Shown here in pieces: positions 8,297-16,644 of a stretch of 64,000 bases of DNA; within the stretch, counting starts at the first letter, position 1; each line of letters starts with the position of its first letter. This DNA comes from Fictibacillus phosphorivorans (GTDB taxonomy: Bacteria > Bacillota > Bacilli > Bacillales > Fictibacillaceae), in NCBI RefSeq assembly GCF_007673525.1, contig NZ_VDZU01000001.1:3383911-3447910 (forward strand). The letters are read 5' to 3'. The translations under genes and the position numbers were made by a program. The notes under the pieces were generated by a model, which saw only the letters and a program-made list of their open reading frames with translations, did not search any database and was not told where the DNA came from.

Positions 8297-9571
8297 TTAG
8301 ATGTCGGTTGTGTTTTTCTTCTCTTGCTTCGATAAAAGAAGAGCTTGCTTGAACAACTTCAGGGACGGTGCGTTTCCGTACATTAATACACCACCGCGAT
8401 ACACACGAGCACCAATTATAGCAAACAAGAAGATAGCTCCGACTAGGACGCTGATTCCTAGTGCTACTTCCCAAACTGGTAATGAAAGCATCCCTACACG
8501 AAGCAGCATGAGCATCGGTGTGAACAGCGGGAAGTAGGATGCAGCAGCAACGAAACCAGACTCTGGGTTTTCTCTGCCGAACATAGCGATCATGAATGCC
8601 GCTACGATGACAATCACTACAGGTGTCATTAAATTATTAACTTCTTCAACTCTGCTGATCAATGAACCCAGCATCGCAAATAGAGTTGAGTAGAGGAAGA
8701 ATCCTAAAATGAAAAACACAAGAGCATAGATGATTAATGAGGTTGGAATCTCATTCAACTTTAATTCATTTATGATACTCTCACTTCCGCTAAGCTGTCC
8801 GTTCAATTTAACAGCAAGAAATCCTCCCGCAACAAACAAAGCAAGCTGAGTTAATGCGACGAGTACGATACCAAAGATCTTCCCAAACATTTGTGTCACA
8901 GGCGATACAGAAGAAATCAGGATTTCCATAACACGTGAAGATTTTTCTGTTGCTACCTCTACGGCGATCATACTTCCATACATCATGACGGCCATGTACA
9001 TGAAAAATAGGACCACGTACACTAAGATATATACTTGTGCTGCTTCTTCCTCACTTTTCGCTGAATCTGACAATGACTCCTTTGCAAAAGTAACCGGAGA
9101 ATAAATAGCAGCGAGCTGTTCTTGGTTCAATCCAATGGACTCGGCAGCTGATTTGTTCTTAATCTGTTGCAGGGCCAACTCTACATCCGCAATCAGGCTC
9201 TGCTGTGTTACATCTTCTGCTTTATAAGTTCCTGTAATGATGCCTGAAGCATCTTTATCCAGAATTAAAAGTCCTTCAATTTTACCATCAAGTACTGCTT
9301 TTTCTGCTTCACTTTCCGATTTCGTAAACGCTTCTGCTTTCAAATCATCATTTGTTTGCTTAAGTTGTGTTTGAAGAGCTGGAAGTGTCTCTCCTGTTCG
9401 GTCAATAACCCCAATTTTAGAAGCCTCATCTTCACCGAACATTTTTGTGATCTCGTTCATATTCGTTATGACAAATAACAAACCGATTGTAATCAATGTA
9501 GTGATCAGGAATGGTTTCGATTTAATTTTAGATCGGTATGTATGCATCATTACCGTCATAAATTTACTCAT
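8297..9571 (-). CDS. yhaP: ABC-2 type permease YhaP
   Basis: Membrane subunit of a NatB-like export ABC transporter, 424 aa. One helix near residues 20-40 precedes a large extracytoplasmic domain (about 45-180), and at least five C-terminal helices follow (about 185-400). Conserved text such as EVATEKSSRVMEILISSVSP is typical of the ABC-2 permease family. It overlaps yhaQ by 8 bp and is cotranscribed. The NatAB relatives move sodium, but the substrate of YhaPQ is not established and cannot be read from sequence. Confidence 0.9.
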   Translation of the reverse strand: MSKFMTVMMHTYRSKIKSKPFLITTLITIGLLFVITNMNEITKMFGEDEASKIGVIDRTGETLPALQTQLKQTNDDLKAEAFTKSESEAEKAVLDGKIEGLLILDKDASGIITGTYKAEDVTQQSLIADVELALQQIKNKSAAESIGLNQEQLAAIYSPVTFAKESLSDSAKSEEEAAQVYILVYVVLFFMYMAVMMYGSMIAVEVATEKSSRVMEILISSVSPVTQMFGKIFGIVLVALTQLALFVAGGFLAVKLNGQLSGSESIINELKLNEIPTSLIIYALVFFILGFFLYSTLFAMLGSLISRVEEVNNLMTPVVIVIVAAFMIAMFGRENPESGFVAAASYFPLFTPMLMLLRVGMLSLPVWEVALGISVLVGAIFLFAIIGARVYRGGVLMYGNAPSLKLFKQALLLSKQEKKNTTDI

Positions 9572-10460
9572 GAACTACACCTACTTTCTCGATGAAGATA
9601 TCATTTAAGGAAGGTTCCTCAAGTTCAAACTTTCTTACAAATCCTTTTGATTGAATAGCTTGGAATAAATCCTTTGCTACTTCTTCTCGTTCAATTTGAA
9701 GAATGATTCCGTCTCCTGTTGTACGATGCTTAATAACTCCAGCCGTATCTTTCAGATAAATTAGATCAAAGTCTGCTTTAACAGATACGTTCTTTTTCCC
9801 AAAAGATCGTTTGATTTCTTTTAGATTTCCTTGAACAACTGACTTTCCTCTATGCATGATACAAAGATGCTGACATAGTTCTTCTACATGCTCCATTCGG
9901 TGAGAGGAGAAAACAATCGTCGTTCCTTCTTTTTTAAGCTCATTAACAGCACTCTTTAGAAGCTCAACGTTCACAGGGTCTAGTCCGCTAAACGGTTCAT
10001 CTAAGATCAAAAGTTCCGGACGATGAAGAACAGCCGCGATGAACTGAATTTTTTGCTGATTTCCTTTAGACAACGCTTCTACCTTCTTATTCAAATACTC
10101 TTCTGCTCCGAAGCGCTTCAACCACTTATCCGTCTGTTCTTGAATTTGTGATCGCGTCATACCACGCAACTGCCCGAGATAGATCAACTGCTCTCTAACT
10201 GTCAGCTTTGGATACAATCCTCTTTCTTCGGGTAGATACCCTATAAGATCGCTCGTCTCATACGAGATTTCTTTATCGTTCCATGTAATTCTTCCTTGTG
10301 ATGGTGTTAATAATCCTAAGATCATTCGAAATGTCGTTGTTTTTCCCGCACCATTCGCACCTAACAAACCAAAGATCTCACCTCTAGGAATCTGTAAGTT
10401 AATTCCGTCAACGGCTGTAAAACTACCAAACTGTTTCCTTACTTCGTTAATGGTCAACAT
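9564..10460 (-). CDS. yhaQ: ABC transporter ATP-binding protein YhaQ
   Basis: Cytoplasmic ATPase partner of YhaP. I start at the ATG at 10460 (MLTINEVRKQFGS) because GGGAGG lies 9 bp upstream and the resulting 298 aa equals the B. subtilis YhaQ length by recall; a 40-codon upstream in-frame extension has no family similarity. Walker A is GANGAGKTT, the signature is the degenerate LSKGNQQKIQF, and Walker B is LLILDEPFSGLDP. The LSKGNQQK form of the signature is characteristic of the NatA/YhaQ subgroup. Confidence 0.93.
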   Translation of the reverse strand: MLTINEVRKQFGSFTAVDGINLQIPRGEIFGLLGANGAGKTTTFRMILGLLTPSQGRITWNDKEISYETSDLIGYLPEERGLYPKLTVREQLIYLGQLRGMTRSQIQEQTDKWLKRFGAEEYLNKKVEALSKGNQQKIQFIAAVLHRPELLILDEPFSGLDPVNVELLKSAVNELKKEGTTIVFSSHRMEHVEELCQHLCIMHRGKSVVQGNLKEIKRSFGKKNVSVKADFDLIYLKDTAGVIKHRTTGDGIILQIEREEVAKDLFQAIQSKGFVRKFELEEPSLNDIFIEKVGVVHE

Positions 10461-10607
10461 GACTATATCCCTCCCGCTGTAAAATATACCATATATTCCT
10501 AGTACGCGGGGTAATAGCTTAAGTTTCATATAAATTCTTAAGTTTAAGGCAGGAAAAATTCGTCGAATGTTGAAATCCAATTTAGATACGAAAGGAGTTC
10601 GATCATC

Positions 10608-10793
10608 ATGAATACATACGCACTAACTGCATACGAAAGTAATGGTGAAAAAATATTGGATGAAACAATTTCTGCACAGAGCGACTCTGAAGCAAAAGAG
10701 CAAGGAGAAGCCCGTTTGGCTGAACTGAACATGCAAGAAAAAACGCATCGTCTGACTTCACCAAAGGGACAGTTGCTTCTTTTCCATCGCTAA
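10608..10793 (+). CDS. yhzD: Small conserved protein YhzD
   Basis: 61-aa cytoplasmic protein with an AAAGGAGTTCGATC ribosome site. The repeated pattern AYESNGEKILDETI, the acidic helix and the terminal KGQLLLFHR are those of the YhzD family as I remember it. In B. subtilis yhzD also lies beside the yha genes, which supports the call. No function is known. It is divergent from yhaQ, and its stop codon shares a base with a potential ATG of the next gene. Confidence 0.75.
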   Translation: MNTYALTAYESNGEKILDETISAQSDSEAKEQGEARLAELNMQEKTHRLTSPKGQLLLFHR

Positions 10794-10822
10794 TGAAACT
10801 CATGGAAACGAGGGAGAAAACA

Positions 10823-11257
10823 GTGAGTGAAGTGATTCTACGAGAAGCTCGATACGATGACAGTTATGAACTTTCTTATTTAATGGGAGAGCTCGGTTAT
10901 CCAACCAAGCCAGAAGAGATGACAGAGCGATTAGAAACGCTGCTTCCTAATCCGGCTTATGCTTGTTTTGTGGCTTGTGTAAACGACCAAGTGATTGGGA
11001 TGATCGGCCTTGCAAAAGGTATATATTTTGAAAAAAACGGCTGCTATGCACGTATTACTGCTCTAGTGGTAAGTGAAGAATTCAGAGGAAACGGTATAGG
11101 CAAGGAACTTGTTCGTTATGGGGAAGAATGGGCAAAAGAACAAGGTTGTACGGCGATCCTGCTTAATAGTGGAAAACAAAGAACGGATACGCATGAGTTC
11201 TATCGTAGTCTAGATTATGATGATACAGGGTTGCGGTTCATTAAAGTGATGCTTTAA
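10823..11257 (+). CDS. GNAT family N-acetyltransferase
   Basis: Acetyl-CoA-dependent N-acetyltransferase of about 144 aa with unknown acceptor. The acetyl-CoA loop is VVSEEFRGNGIGKELVRY (R-x-x-G-x-G), followed by the C-terminal HEFYRSLDYDDTGLRFIK typical of the fold. I prefer the GTG at 10823 because AGGGAG lies 6 bp before it; the in-frame ATGs at 10793 and 10802 lack a good site and would add 10 or 7 residues. It follows yhzD closely and may share its transcript. Confidence 0.85.
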   Translation: MSEVILREARYDDSYELSYLMGELGYPTKPEEMTERLETLLPNPAYACFVACVNDQVIGMIGLAKGIYFEKNGCYARITALVVSEEFRGNGIGKELVRYGEEWAKEQGCTAILLNSGKQRTDTHEFYRSLDYDDTGLRFIKVML

Positions 11258-11398
11258 TTATCAGCCGCTTAAAATTTTTCATTTAGAAGCAAGAAGATCG
11301 AGGAAGTGATGTTTTTGAGGAGCGGAGTGTAGTCCTCCTACATGAGCACCGAGAAAACAAAATCGACGAAGAGATTCGCCGCTTATCAATGAATAAAG
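11258..11398. repeat. Possible structured intergenic repeat element
   Basis: Between the GNAT stop and the terminator lies a stretch that is too patterned for spacer. Outer GCCGCTT elements occur near both ends (11264 and 11383), and a central imperfect hairpin is built on GGAGCGGAGTGTAG / CTACATGAGCACC. I have an impression of the same GAGGAGCGGAGTGTA...ATGAGCACC text recurring between genes of other bacilli, but there is only one copy in this window and I cannot confirm it. It may instead be an mRNA 3'-end structure. Confidence 0.35.
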
Positions 11399-11400
11399 AT

Positions 11401-11434
11401 AAAACCGGATGCTGGATCTAGCACCCGGTTTTTC
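11401..11434. terminator. Bidirectional terminator between GNAT gene and dhaS
   Basis: AAAACCGGATGC / GCACCCGGTTTTT forms a stem with poly-A on one side and poly-T on the other. It can serve the convergent GNAT and aldehyde dehydrogenase genes. Confidence 0.85.
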
Positions 11435-11477
11435 CTATTTATCCGTTCAATTCTTTGACCCCGTTATATCTTGTTGT

Positions 11478-12962
11478 CTATTTTAAGTTAACCCACACAC
11501 TCTTAACTTCTGTGTAGTTGTTTAATGCATAAGATCCCATTTCACGTCCGATACCTGATTGCTTGTATCCGCCGAATGGTGAAGCAGCATCAAACGCATT
11601 ATAGCAGTTCACCCATACCGTACCAGCACGAAGCTTGTTCGATACATAATGAGCTGTTTTTAAATTCTCTGTCCATAGTCCTGCAGCAAGACCATACTCA
11701 GAGTCGTTTGCACGTGAAATCACATCATCCAAGTCTTCAAACGGCATTGCAGCCACAACTGGTCCGAAGATCTCTTCTTTTGCGATCGTCATCTTATCAT
11801 CTACATCAGCGAAGATTGTCGGCTCAACAAAGTATCCTTTGTCAAATGGAGTTGTTCCTCCTGTTAACAATTCTGCACCCTCATCTTGTCCTTTTTGAAT
11901 ATATCCAAGAACGCGGTTATGCTGTTCTTTAGATACGAGCGGCCCCATCGTTGTATCTGGATCTAATCCAGGACCTTGCTTAATTTTCTTCGCATGAGAC
12001 ACAAGGTCTGCCACTACATTATCAAATGATTTCTTTTGAATATATAAACGTGATCCCGCACAGCAAACTTGTCCTTGGTTGAACATGATTCCGCTTAAGG
12101 CACCAGGAACTGCACGGCTCATGTCAGCATCAGGCAAGATAATATTTGGTGATTTACCACCAAGCTCAAGCGTTACACGCTTCAAAGAGTTAGACGCATT
12201 ACGCATGATCAACTTTCCAACTTCAGTAGAACCTGTAAATGCGATCTTGTCCACGTTTGGATGATCAACTAGCGCTGCACCTGTTTCACCAGCACCCGTT
12301 ACAACGTTTAACACACCTTCTGGGAACCCAGCTTCATGTGCTAATTTTGCCAAGTAGAGTGCTGAAAGAGGTGTTTGCTCAGCCGGCTTCAGTACGACCG
12401 TACATCCCGTCGCAAGTGCTGCACCAAGCTTCCAAGCAGCCATCAATAATGGGAAGTTCCAAGGAATGATCTGTCCAACTACACCAAGCGCTTCATGACG
12501 CGTATAGTTAAAGAAGCTTCCTGCTACAGGAATCGTCTGCCCTACGATTTTCGTTGACCAACCAGCATAATAGCGGAAATGTTCGATCGCGAGCGGAACA
12601 TCCGCATTCATCGTTTCACGGATCGGCTTCCCGTTATCCAATGTATCAAGCTGTGCTAATTCTTCTTTATTCTCTTCCATTAATTCTGCTAATTTGTAGA
12701 TCAAGTAGCTTCGCTTTGAAGCAGGCATCTTTGACCAGTAACCTGTTTCAAAAGCTGCTCTTGCTGCTTTTACGGCTTTATCGATATCTTCAGTTCCACC
12801 TTCAGATACAACTGCTAAAACTTCTCCAGTTGAAGGGTTTAACGTTTCAAATGTTTTTCCGCTAGCTGAGCTGACCCATTCCCCATTAATAAAATGCTTT
12901 TTCGTTCCGTTAAGAAACTCGGCCACCTTTGGTCTTAATTGAAGGTCTAAAGTTTTTTCCAT
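11478..12962 (-). CDS. dhaS: NAD-dependent aldehyde dehydrogenase, DhaS-like
   Basis: Soluble aldehyde dehydrogenase of 494 aa that oxidises aldehydes to acids. The catalytic Cys is in FNQGQVCCAGSR, the general-base Glu in VTLELGGKSPN, the NAD loop in FTGSTEVG and the Asn in PWNFPL. The text is very close to B. subtilis DhaS (495 aa) throughout, including GSYALNNYTEVKSVWVNL at the end. The start is set by AAAGGGAGGATTCAA. It is a single gene with its own upstream region (12963-13130), which includes a TTCGAC...GTCGAA inverted repeat at 13073-13091. Natural substrate is unknown. Confidence 0.9.
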   Translation of the reverse strand: MEKTLDLQLRPKVAEFLNGTKKHFINGEWVSSASGKTFETLNPSTGEVLAVVSEGGTEDIDKAVKAARAAFETGYWSKMPASKRSYLIYKLAELMEENKEELAQLDTLDNGKPIRETMNADVPLAIEHFRYYAGWSTKIVGQTIPVAGSFFNYTRHEALGVVGQIIPWNFPLLMAAWKLGAALATGCTVVLKPAEQTPLSALYLAKLAHEAGFPEGVLNVVTGAGETGAALVDHPNVDKIAFTGSTEVGKLIMRNASNSLKRVTLELGGKSPNIILPDADMSRAVPGALSGIMFNQGQVCCAGSRLYIQKKSFDNVVADLVSHAKKIKQGPGLDPDTTMGPLVSKEQHNRVLGYIQKGQDEGAELLTGGTTPFDKGYFVEPTIFADVDDKMTIAKEEIFGPVVAAMPFEDLDDVISRANDSEYGLAAGLWTENLKTAHYVSNKLRAGTVWVNCYNAFDAASPFGGYKQSGIGREMGSYALNNYTEVKSVWVNLK

Positions 12963-13130
12963 TTGAATCCTCCCTTTACATTGTGGTTCTTACATAAATA
13001 TTATTCGTCACGATTCATGTAAACCCTTTCATTTTCTACATTTGTAATAAAACTGAAACGTTTTTTACGAAATTCGACGGGAGGTGTCGAAAGTACTCTA
13101 TTTGTATGTAATCAATGGACAGACCATCAG

Positions 13131-13240
13131 GGTTTAGGAATCGCTCATAAATCCCTAGAATCGCTCACAAATCTCTAGAATCGCTCACAAATTTCAAGAA
13201 CTGCTCACAAATCTCAAGAATCGCTCACAAATGCCCACAT
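13131..13240. repeat. Tandem array 1: five 20-bp units
   Basis: Five consecutive 20-bp units begin at 13141, 13161, 13181, 13201 and 13221, each close to TCGCTCACAAATCTCTAGAA; a half unit (GGTTTAGGAA) precedes them. The period is exactly 20, so it cannot be a coding repeat. The array fills the gap between the yhaX 3' end and the dhaS promoter. A TGTCGAA motif lies at 13085-13091 on the dhaS side. See the finding on the array family. Confidence 0.9.
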
Positions 13241-13257
13241 ATGCCCTTCTCCACTTT

Positions 13258-13310
13258 TACCTACAAAAAAAGACTCCTCTCAGACAAAATGTCTAAAAAG
13301 AGCCCTCTTT
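13258..13310 (-). terminator. Probable terminator of yhaX
   Basis: On the minus strand, just after the yhaX stop, AGAGGGCTC, AGACA/TGTCT and GAGAGGAGTC segments can pair imperfectly and are followed by TTTTTTT. The stem is less regular than the other terminators here. Confidence 0.5.
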
Positions 13311-13320
13311 TACTAATAGA

Positions 13321-14172
13321 CTATCTTTTCATCGTCTGGAAGCGCATCTGCTTGCGGAACACTTCTTTTATCATGTACGGAACGCCTAGCTGGTCGTTTG
13401 TACGCGTGATCCACTTTGCTTTTCTCTTCACTTCATCAGGTGCGTTTGCCATCGCTACCCCTAGACCTGCAAATTCAATCATATCTAGATCGTTATACGA
13501 ATCCCCGATCGCTACCATCTCATTTGGAGCGATCTCTAGTTTCTCACCAAGGTACCTTAAGGCATTTCCTTTTGTTACTTTTTTTGCTGTGATCTCCAAC
13601 TGACATTTTGCCGATGAAGAATACTCAAAGTCTGGCATATGTTCTTTTAAATACTTCATTGCAGAATCGCATTCTTTCTCATCAAAGAACTGTACATCCA
13701 TCTTTGGCGGTGCCACTTCTTGTGAGAGAACATAGTCTCCCAGATTCTCTGTAAAAGATACTGGGTAGAACAGCGGATCACCCGTGCTTAATGTTAATTT
13801 CGCAACGAGCTGACTTTTTTGCTTGAGTTGATTTCCTACGGAGAAGCGCTCATGGACTACGCGCATGTGGCATTCGTAATTTCCAAGAACTTCTACTAAT
13901 CTATAAGTATCCTCGACCGATAACCTTTTCTCTTGAAGAGGTTCATCAAGAGATGAAGCAATGAATCCACCATTATGACTGATCAAATAACTGTCGATCT
14001 TTAACGCTTTTGCTATCTTTTGTGTAGATGGAAAACTCCTGCCCGAAGCGAGTGTGACATAGACCCCTTTTTGCTGCACATAATCAATGGCTTCTTTCGT
14101 TTCTTTATCGATACGGAAATTGCTTCGCAGTAGGGTTCCGTCGATGTCAATCGCTAGTAAACGGTATACCAT
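13321..14172 (-). CDS. yhaX: HAD-superfamily (Cof-type) phosphatase YhaX
   Basis: Cytoplasmic sugar-phosphate-type phosphatase of 283 aa. The nucleophile motif is LLAIDIDGTLLRS (D-x-D), a C2 cap domain follows (about 85-190), and the last motif is GDSYNDLDMIEFAG. HADs of this Cof/YhaX group dephosphorylate small metabolites, and in B. subtilis related members contribute to riboflavin-precursor dephosphorylation; the true substrate here is unknown. Its position just 3' of yheB-yheA mirrors the B. subtilis yhaX-yheA-yheB neighbourhood, which supports the gene name. Confidence 0.85.
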   Translation of the reverse strand: MVYRLLAIDIDGTLLRSNFRIDKETKEAIDYVQQKGVYVTLASGRSFPSTQKIAKALKIDSYLISHNGGFIASSLDEPLQEKRLSVEDTYRLVEVLGNYECHMRVVHERFSVGNQLKQKSQLVAKLTLSTGDPLFYPVSFTENLGDYVLSQEVAPPKMDVQFFDEKECDSAMKYLKEHMPDFEYSSSAKCQLEITAKKVTKGNALRYLGEKLEIAPNEMVAIGDSYNDLDMIEFAGLGVAMANAPDEVKRKAKWITRTNDQLGVPYMIKEVFRKQMRFQTMKR

Positions 14173-14282
14173 GATGCGCTCCCCCCATTTCGCGAAAATA
14201 TAGTATAAGAACTCGTGTTAAGTTTATGACCTTGAAACATGCTTTAGAACGCGGACAAACCTAAGAAATATTAGGCAAAAGA

Positions 14283-14315
14283 AAAAACCCCTGCTACAAA
14301 AGTAACAGGGGGTTA
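14283..14315 (-). terminator. Terminator of yheBA
   Basis: The minus-strand stem AACCCCCTGTTAC / GTAGCAGGGGTTTTTT lies 15 bp after the yheA stop. Confidence 0.9.
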
Positions 14316-14328
14316 GATCAGCATATTA

Positions 14329-14697
14329 TTATTGCTGTTGTCCTTCTTCTTCAACCATTGGTCCGTAAAGCTCTTCCAGTGGCTTTGTGATCACTTTATT
14401 TAGATCATTGATGATCATGCTCATACGTTGCTCTGCTGCCATAAGCTTTGAGATCGTTTCGTTCTGCTGTACATCAGCAAAAAGCTTTTGAGCTTCTTCA
14501 ATCTCTTCAGGAGTCACTTCTTGGCCGTTCATTTGTTTTTGTTGAAGATTTACTTGAATATCACGGAATTTACCGAAAAGTTCTTTCGTTTCCGGATTGT
14601 TATTTACTTCATCATAGCTTTGTTTTAAAGCTGTAAAGTCCTCACTATTGCGCAATGCTTTTTCTAAGTCGTAAGCAACATCGTATACGTTTGACAT
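14329..14697 (-). CDS. yheA: YlbF/YheA family protein YheA
   Basis: 122-aa helical cytoplasmic protein of the YlbF/YmcA/YheA family. It opens MSNVYDVAYDLEKALRNSE and consists almost entirely of amphipathic helices with NNPETKELFGKFRD in the middle, as in B. subtilis YheA (117 aa). YlbF and YmcA bind each other and RNase Y, but YheA's own role is unclear. It is preceded by ATAGGAGGT and by yheB, the same order as in B. subtilis. Confidence 0.92.
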   Translation of the reverse strand: MSNVYDVAYDLEKALRNSEDFTALKQSYDEVNNNPETKELFGKFRDIQVNLQQKQMNGQEVTPEEIEEAQKLFADVQQNETISKLMAAEQRMSMIINDLNKVITKPLEELYGPMVEEEGQQQ

Positions 14698-14746
14698 TGG
14701 TAAAATACCTCCTATTGATTAACTACGGTACCCACTATAACAGACT

Positions 14747-15883
14747 CTACAAAAATAGTACAAGGATACCTTGAAATACACCGATAATTCCGCCTAACAA
14801 TGCTCCTAGCCATGTTATCATCTTAAGTTCACTTTTTGCGATTGATATGATGATTTCCTCTAGACGCTCTAGAGAAAAGGCCTCAACCTGTTCTTCCACG
14901 ATTTTAGCAAGATGCATCTTTTCAAGCAGCATTTCTAATCGATCGACAAATAGATCTAGACCTGCAGATACTGCTTTTGGTGTTAGGTCATCAATAATCC
15001 AGCTCTCAACCGAACTCGCTAATGAAGATACAGGTGTGTTTAAATACTCTTCGATAGGAAGTCTAGCTGTAATTTCTTTTGCTAAACCTGTAGTAATCTC
15101 AGGCAGTTTCAGCAGCCCTAGTGCCTCTTCTGTTCTTTTTTCCATAAAGTTTCGGTATTCTTGCTGAAGAAGACTCAGCATGGTATCACGTGTATTTTCA
15201 TGTTTCATGAACTTGATCAGTTCCGGTTGTACTTTGTCTGCAAGACTAACATTACCAAAAAACATAGATACCATATTAACGAGCATCCCTTTATCCATTA
15301 GGAAAGCATCAATGCCACTCGCAAGTGATTTCCGGCCTTCTTCACTTTCTAAATAAGTAACCCCTTTGTTCAAGAGCCAATCTACGACTTCTGGTAATTT
15401 TTCTTCCCCTCTGGCAACAAATTTTTCTGGCAGAACATCTTTCATTTCCTTACCATTTGATTCTTGAAGCATTCTATTCATTCGAGAACTCAGCCATGCC
15501 TCGGTTGTTGCTTGGATTCTGTTCTGAACATCATCCACACCAAAATCTTGTTTAAGCAGATCACTGATCGTCATATCACTCTTTAAGAAGCGTTTCAGTT
15601 CTACTTGAACAAGTTCAGTCATCTCTTTGCGAAATACGTTGTCGTTAATTTTCGCTTGTACACCTTCTGCGGTTAATAGATGCTTGGTTACGGTCTCACC
15701 CAGCTGCACGGCGAGTTGTTTTCTACGCTTCGGTATGAGTCCAGGTGTAAATGGAACTCGATATTTACCAATGTATAATGTAGTAAACGGTCTAAATAAC
15801 ATTCGGATTGCAATGGAGTTTGTTAGACCACCAATAAACGCACCGACGATCGCCATAATAGAAATTGAAATCCATATATCCAT
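14747..15883 (-). CDS. yheB: DUF445 membrane protein YheB
   Basis: 378-aa protein of the DUF445 family. An N-terminal membrane helix (about 5-25) with GGLTNSIAIRMLFRP and a C-terminal pair of hydrophobic segments (MITWLGALLGGIIGVFQGILVLFL) flank a long helical middle. The motif VPFTPGLIPKRRKQLA is diagnostic. B. subtilis YheB is 377 aa and is also followed by yheA. I recall the protein being associated with spores or forespore expression, but function is unknown. Confidence 0.92.
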   Translation of the reverse strand: MDIWISISIMAIVGAFIGGLTNSIAIRMLFRPFTTLYIGKYRVPFTPGLIPKRRKQLAVQLGETVTKHLLTAEGVQAKINDNVFRKEMTELVQVELKRFLKSDMTISDLLKQDFGVDDVQNRIQATTEAWLSSRMNRMLQESNGKEMKDVLPEKFVARGEEKLPEVVDWLLNKGVTYLESEEGRKSLASGIDAFLMDKGMLVNMVSMFFGNVSLADKVQPELIKFMKHENTRDTMLSLLQQEYRNFMEKRTEEALGLLKLPEITTGLAKEITARLPIEEYLNTPVSSLASSVESWIIDDLTPKAVSAGLDLFVDRLEMLLEKMHLAKIVEEQVEAFSLERLEEIIISIAKSELKMITWLGALLGGIIGVFQGILVLFL

Positions 15884-15945
15884 ATTTTTGTCTCCATTAC
15901 TCTAGATTCTATTTTCCTAGTAAATGTGAATTATGATTGCGCTAG

Positions 15946-16644
15946 CTATTTTAGCTCCCCTTTTGGAAGGATATCCACATAATAAAAACGATCTTCATTA
16001 CTGAACATATCTTTTACCATTCTCGTCTCACCTAACGTATACGTAACAGGAAAGGCAAAGTTCGGTCCATCAAAAACAAACGTGTGAAATTCTCCGTTCT
16101 CACCACATATATCATGTTTCTTCGGATAGTCTTCTATAAACTGCTCGTCTATGACACGGCCAGTAAAAGAGGCATCTATTTTTAATGTATCTGAGCAGCA
16201 CACAACAGTCTTAAATCCTTCACTCAAAAACTCCTCAATAATTTGCTCAGAACTCTCACCCCATATTGGAAAAAATGGTGTGATTCCTGTACCTTCTAAC
16301 ATGTTTTCGCGATATTTTTTTACATCTTCTAAAAAAATATCCCCAAACATGATGTGCTGTATACCATCAGCCTTAATGTTGTCAACAGCTTGTTCTATTC
16401 TTTGTTGGTACATATCATTCGAACAATCTTTAGGGATCCAAACTGCTCGGAGAGGTAAACCAAGTGATTTAGCCTGCATTTCTAAAAGTTCATTTCGAAC
16501 GCCATGCATGGTTGTCCGATCGTAGTCTTCTGTTAATGTTGTTAGTAAGGAATCGATCTCCCAATCTGCCGACTTCTGCAGTCGATACAGAGCTAATATA
16601 GAATCTTTTCCACCACTGAATGAAACGACAATTTTTTTCTTCAT
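15946..16644 (-). CDS. Dph6-like ATP pyrophosphatase (PP-loop) protein
   Basis: 232-aa protein with the PP-loop SFSGGKDSILAL at residues 8-19, followed by LLTTLTEDYDRTTMHG, MFGDIFLEDVKKYRE and the E-F-H-T-F-V-F-D-G-P motif. These are the hallmarks of the diphthine-ammonia ligase (Dph6/ATP_bind_4) family. Bacteria lack diphthamide, so the usual database name is a family label only; the protein presumably adenylates and amidates some other substrate. The GGGAGGG site and the ATGA overlap with the deacetylase pseudogene show that the two were translationally coupled. Confidence 0.8.
   Translation of the reverse strand: MKKKIVVSFSGGKDSILALYRLQKSADWEIDSLLTTLTEDYDRTTMHGVRNELLEMQAKSLGLPLRAVWIPKDCSNDMYQQRIEQAVDNIKADGIQHIMFGDIFLEDVKKYRENMLEGTGITPFFPIWGESSEQIIEEFLSEGFKTVVCCSDTLKIDASFTGRVIDEQFIEDYPKKHDICGENGEFHTFVFDGPNFAFPVTYTLGETRMVKDMFSNEDRFYYVDILPKGELK

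Noticed and set aside
10461..10580. Longer YhaQ start (40 extra residues)
   Set aside because: The extension has no homology and the internal ATG at 10460 has GGGAGG at the right distance.
13141..13240. CRISPR array
   Set aside because: The 20-bp units are directly adjacent with no unique spacers, and no cas genes are in the window.
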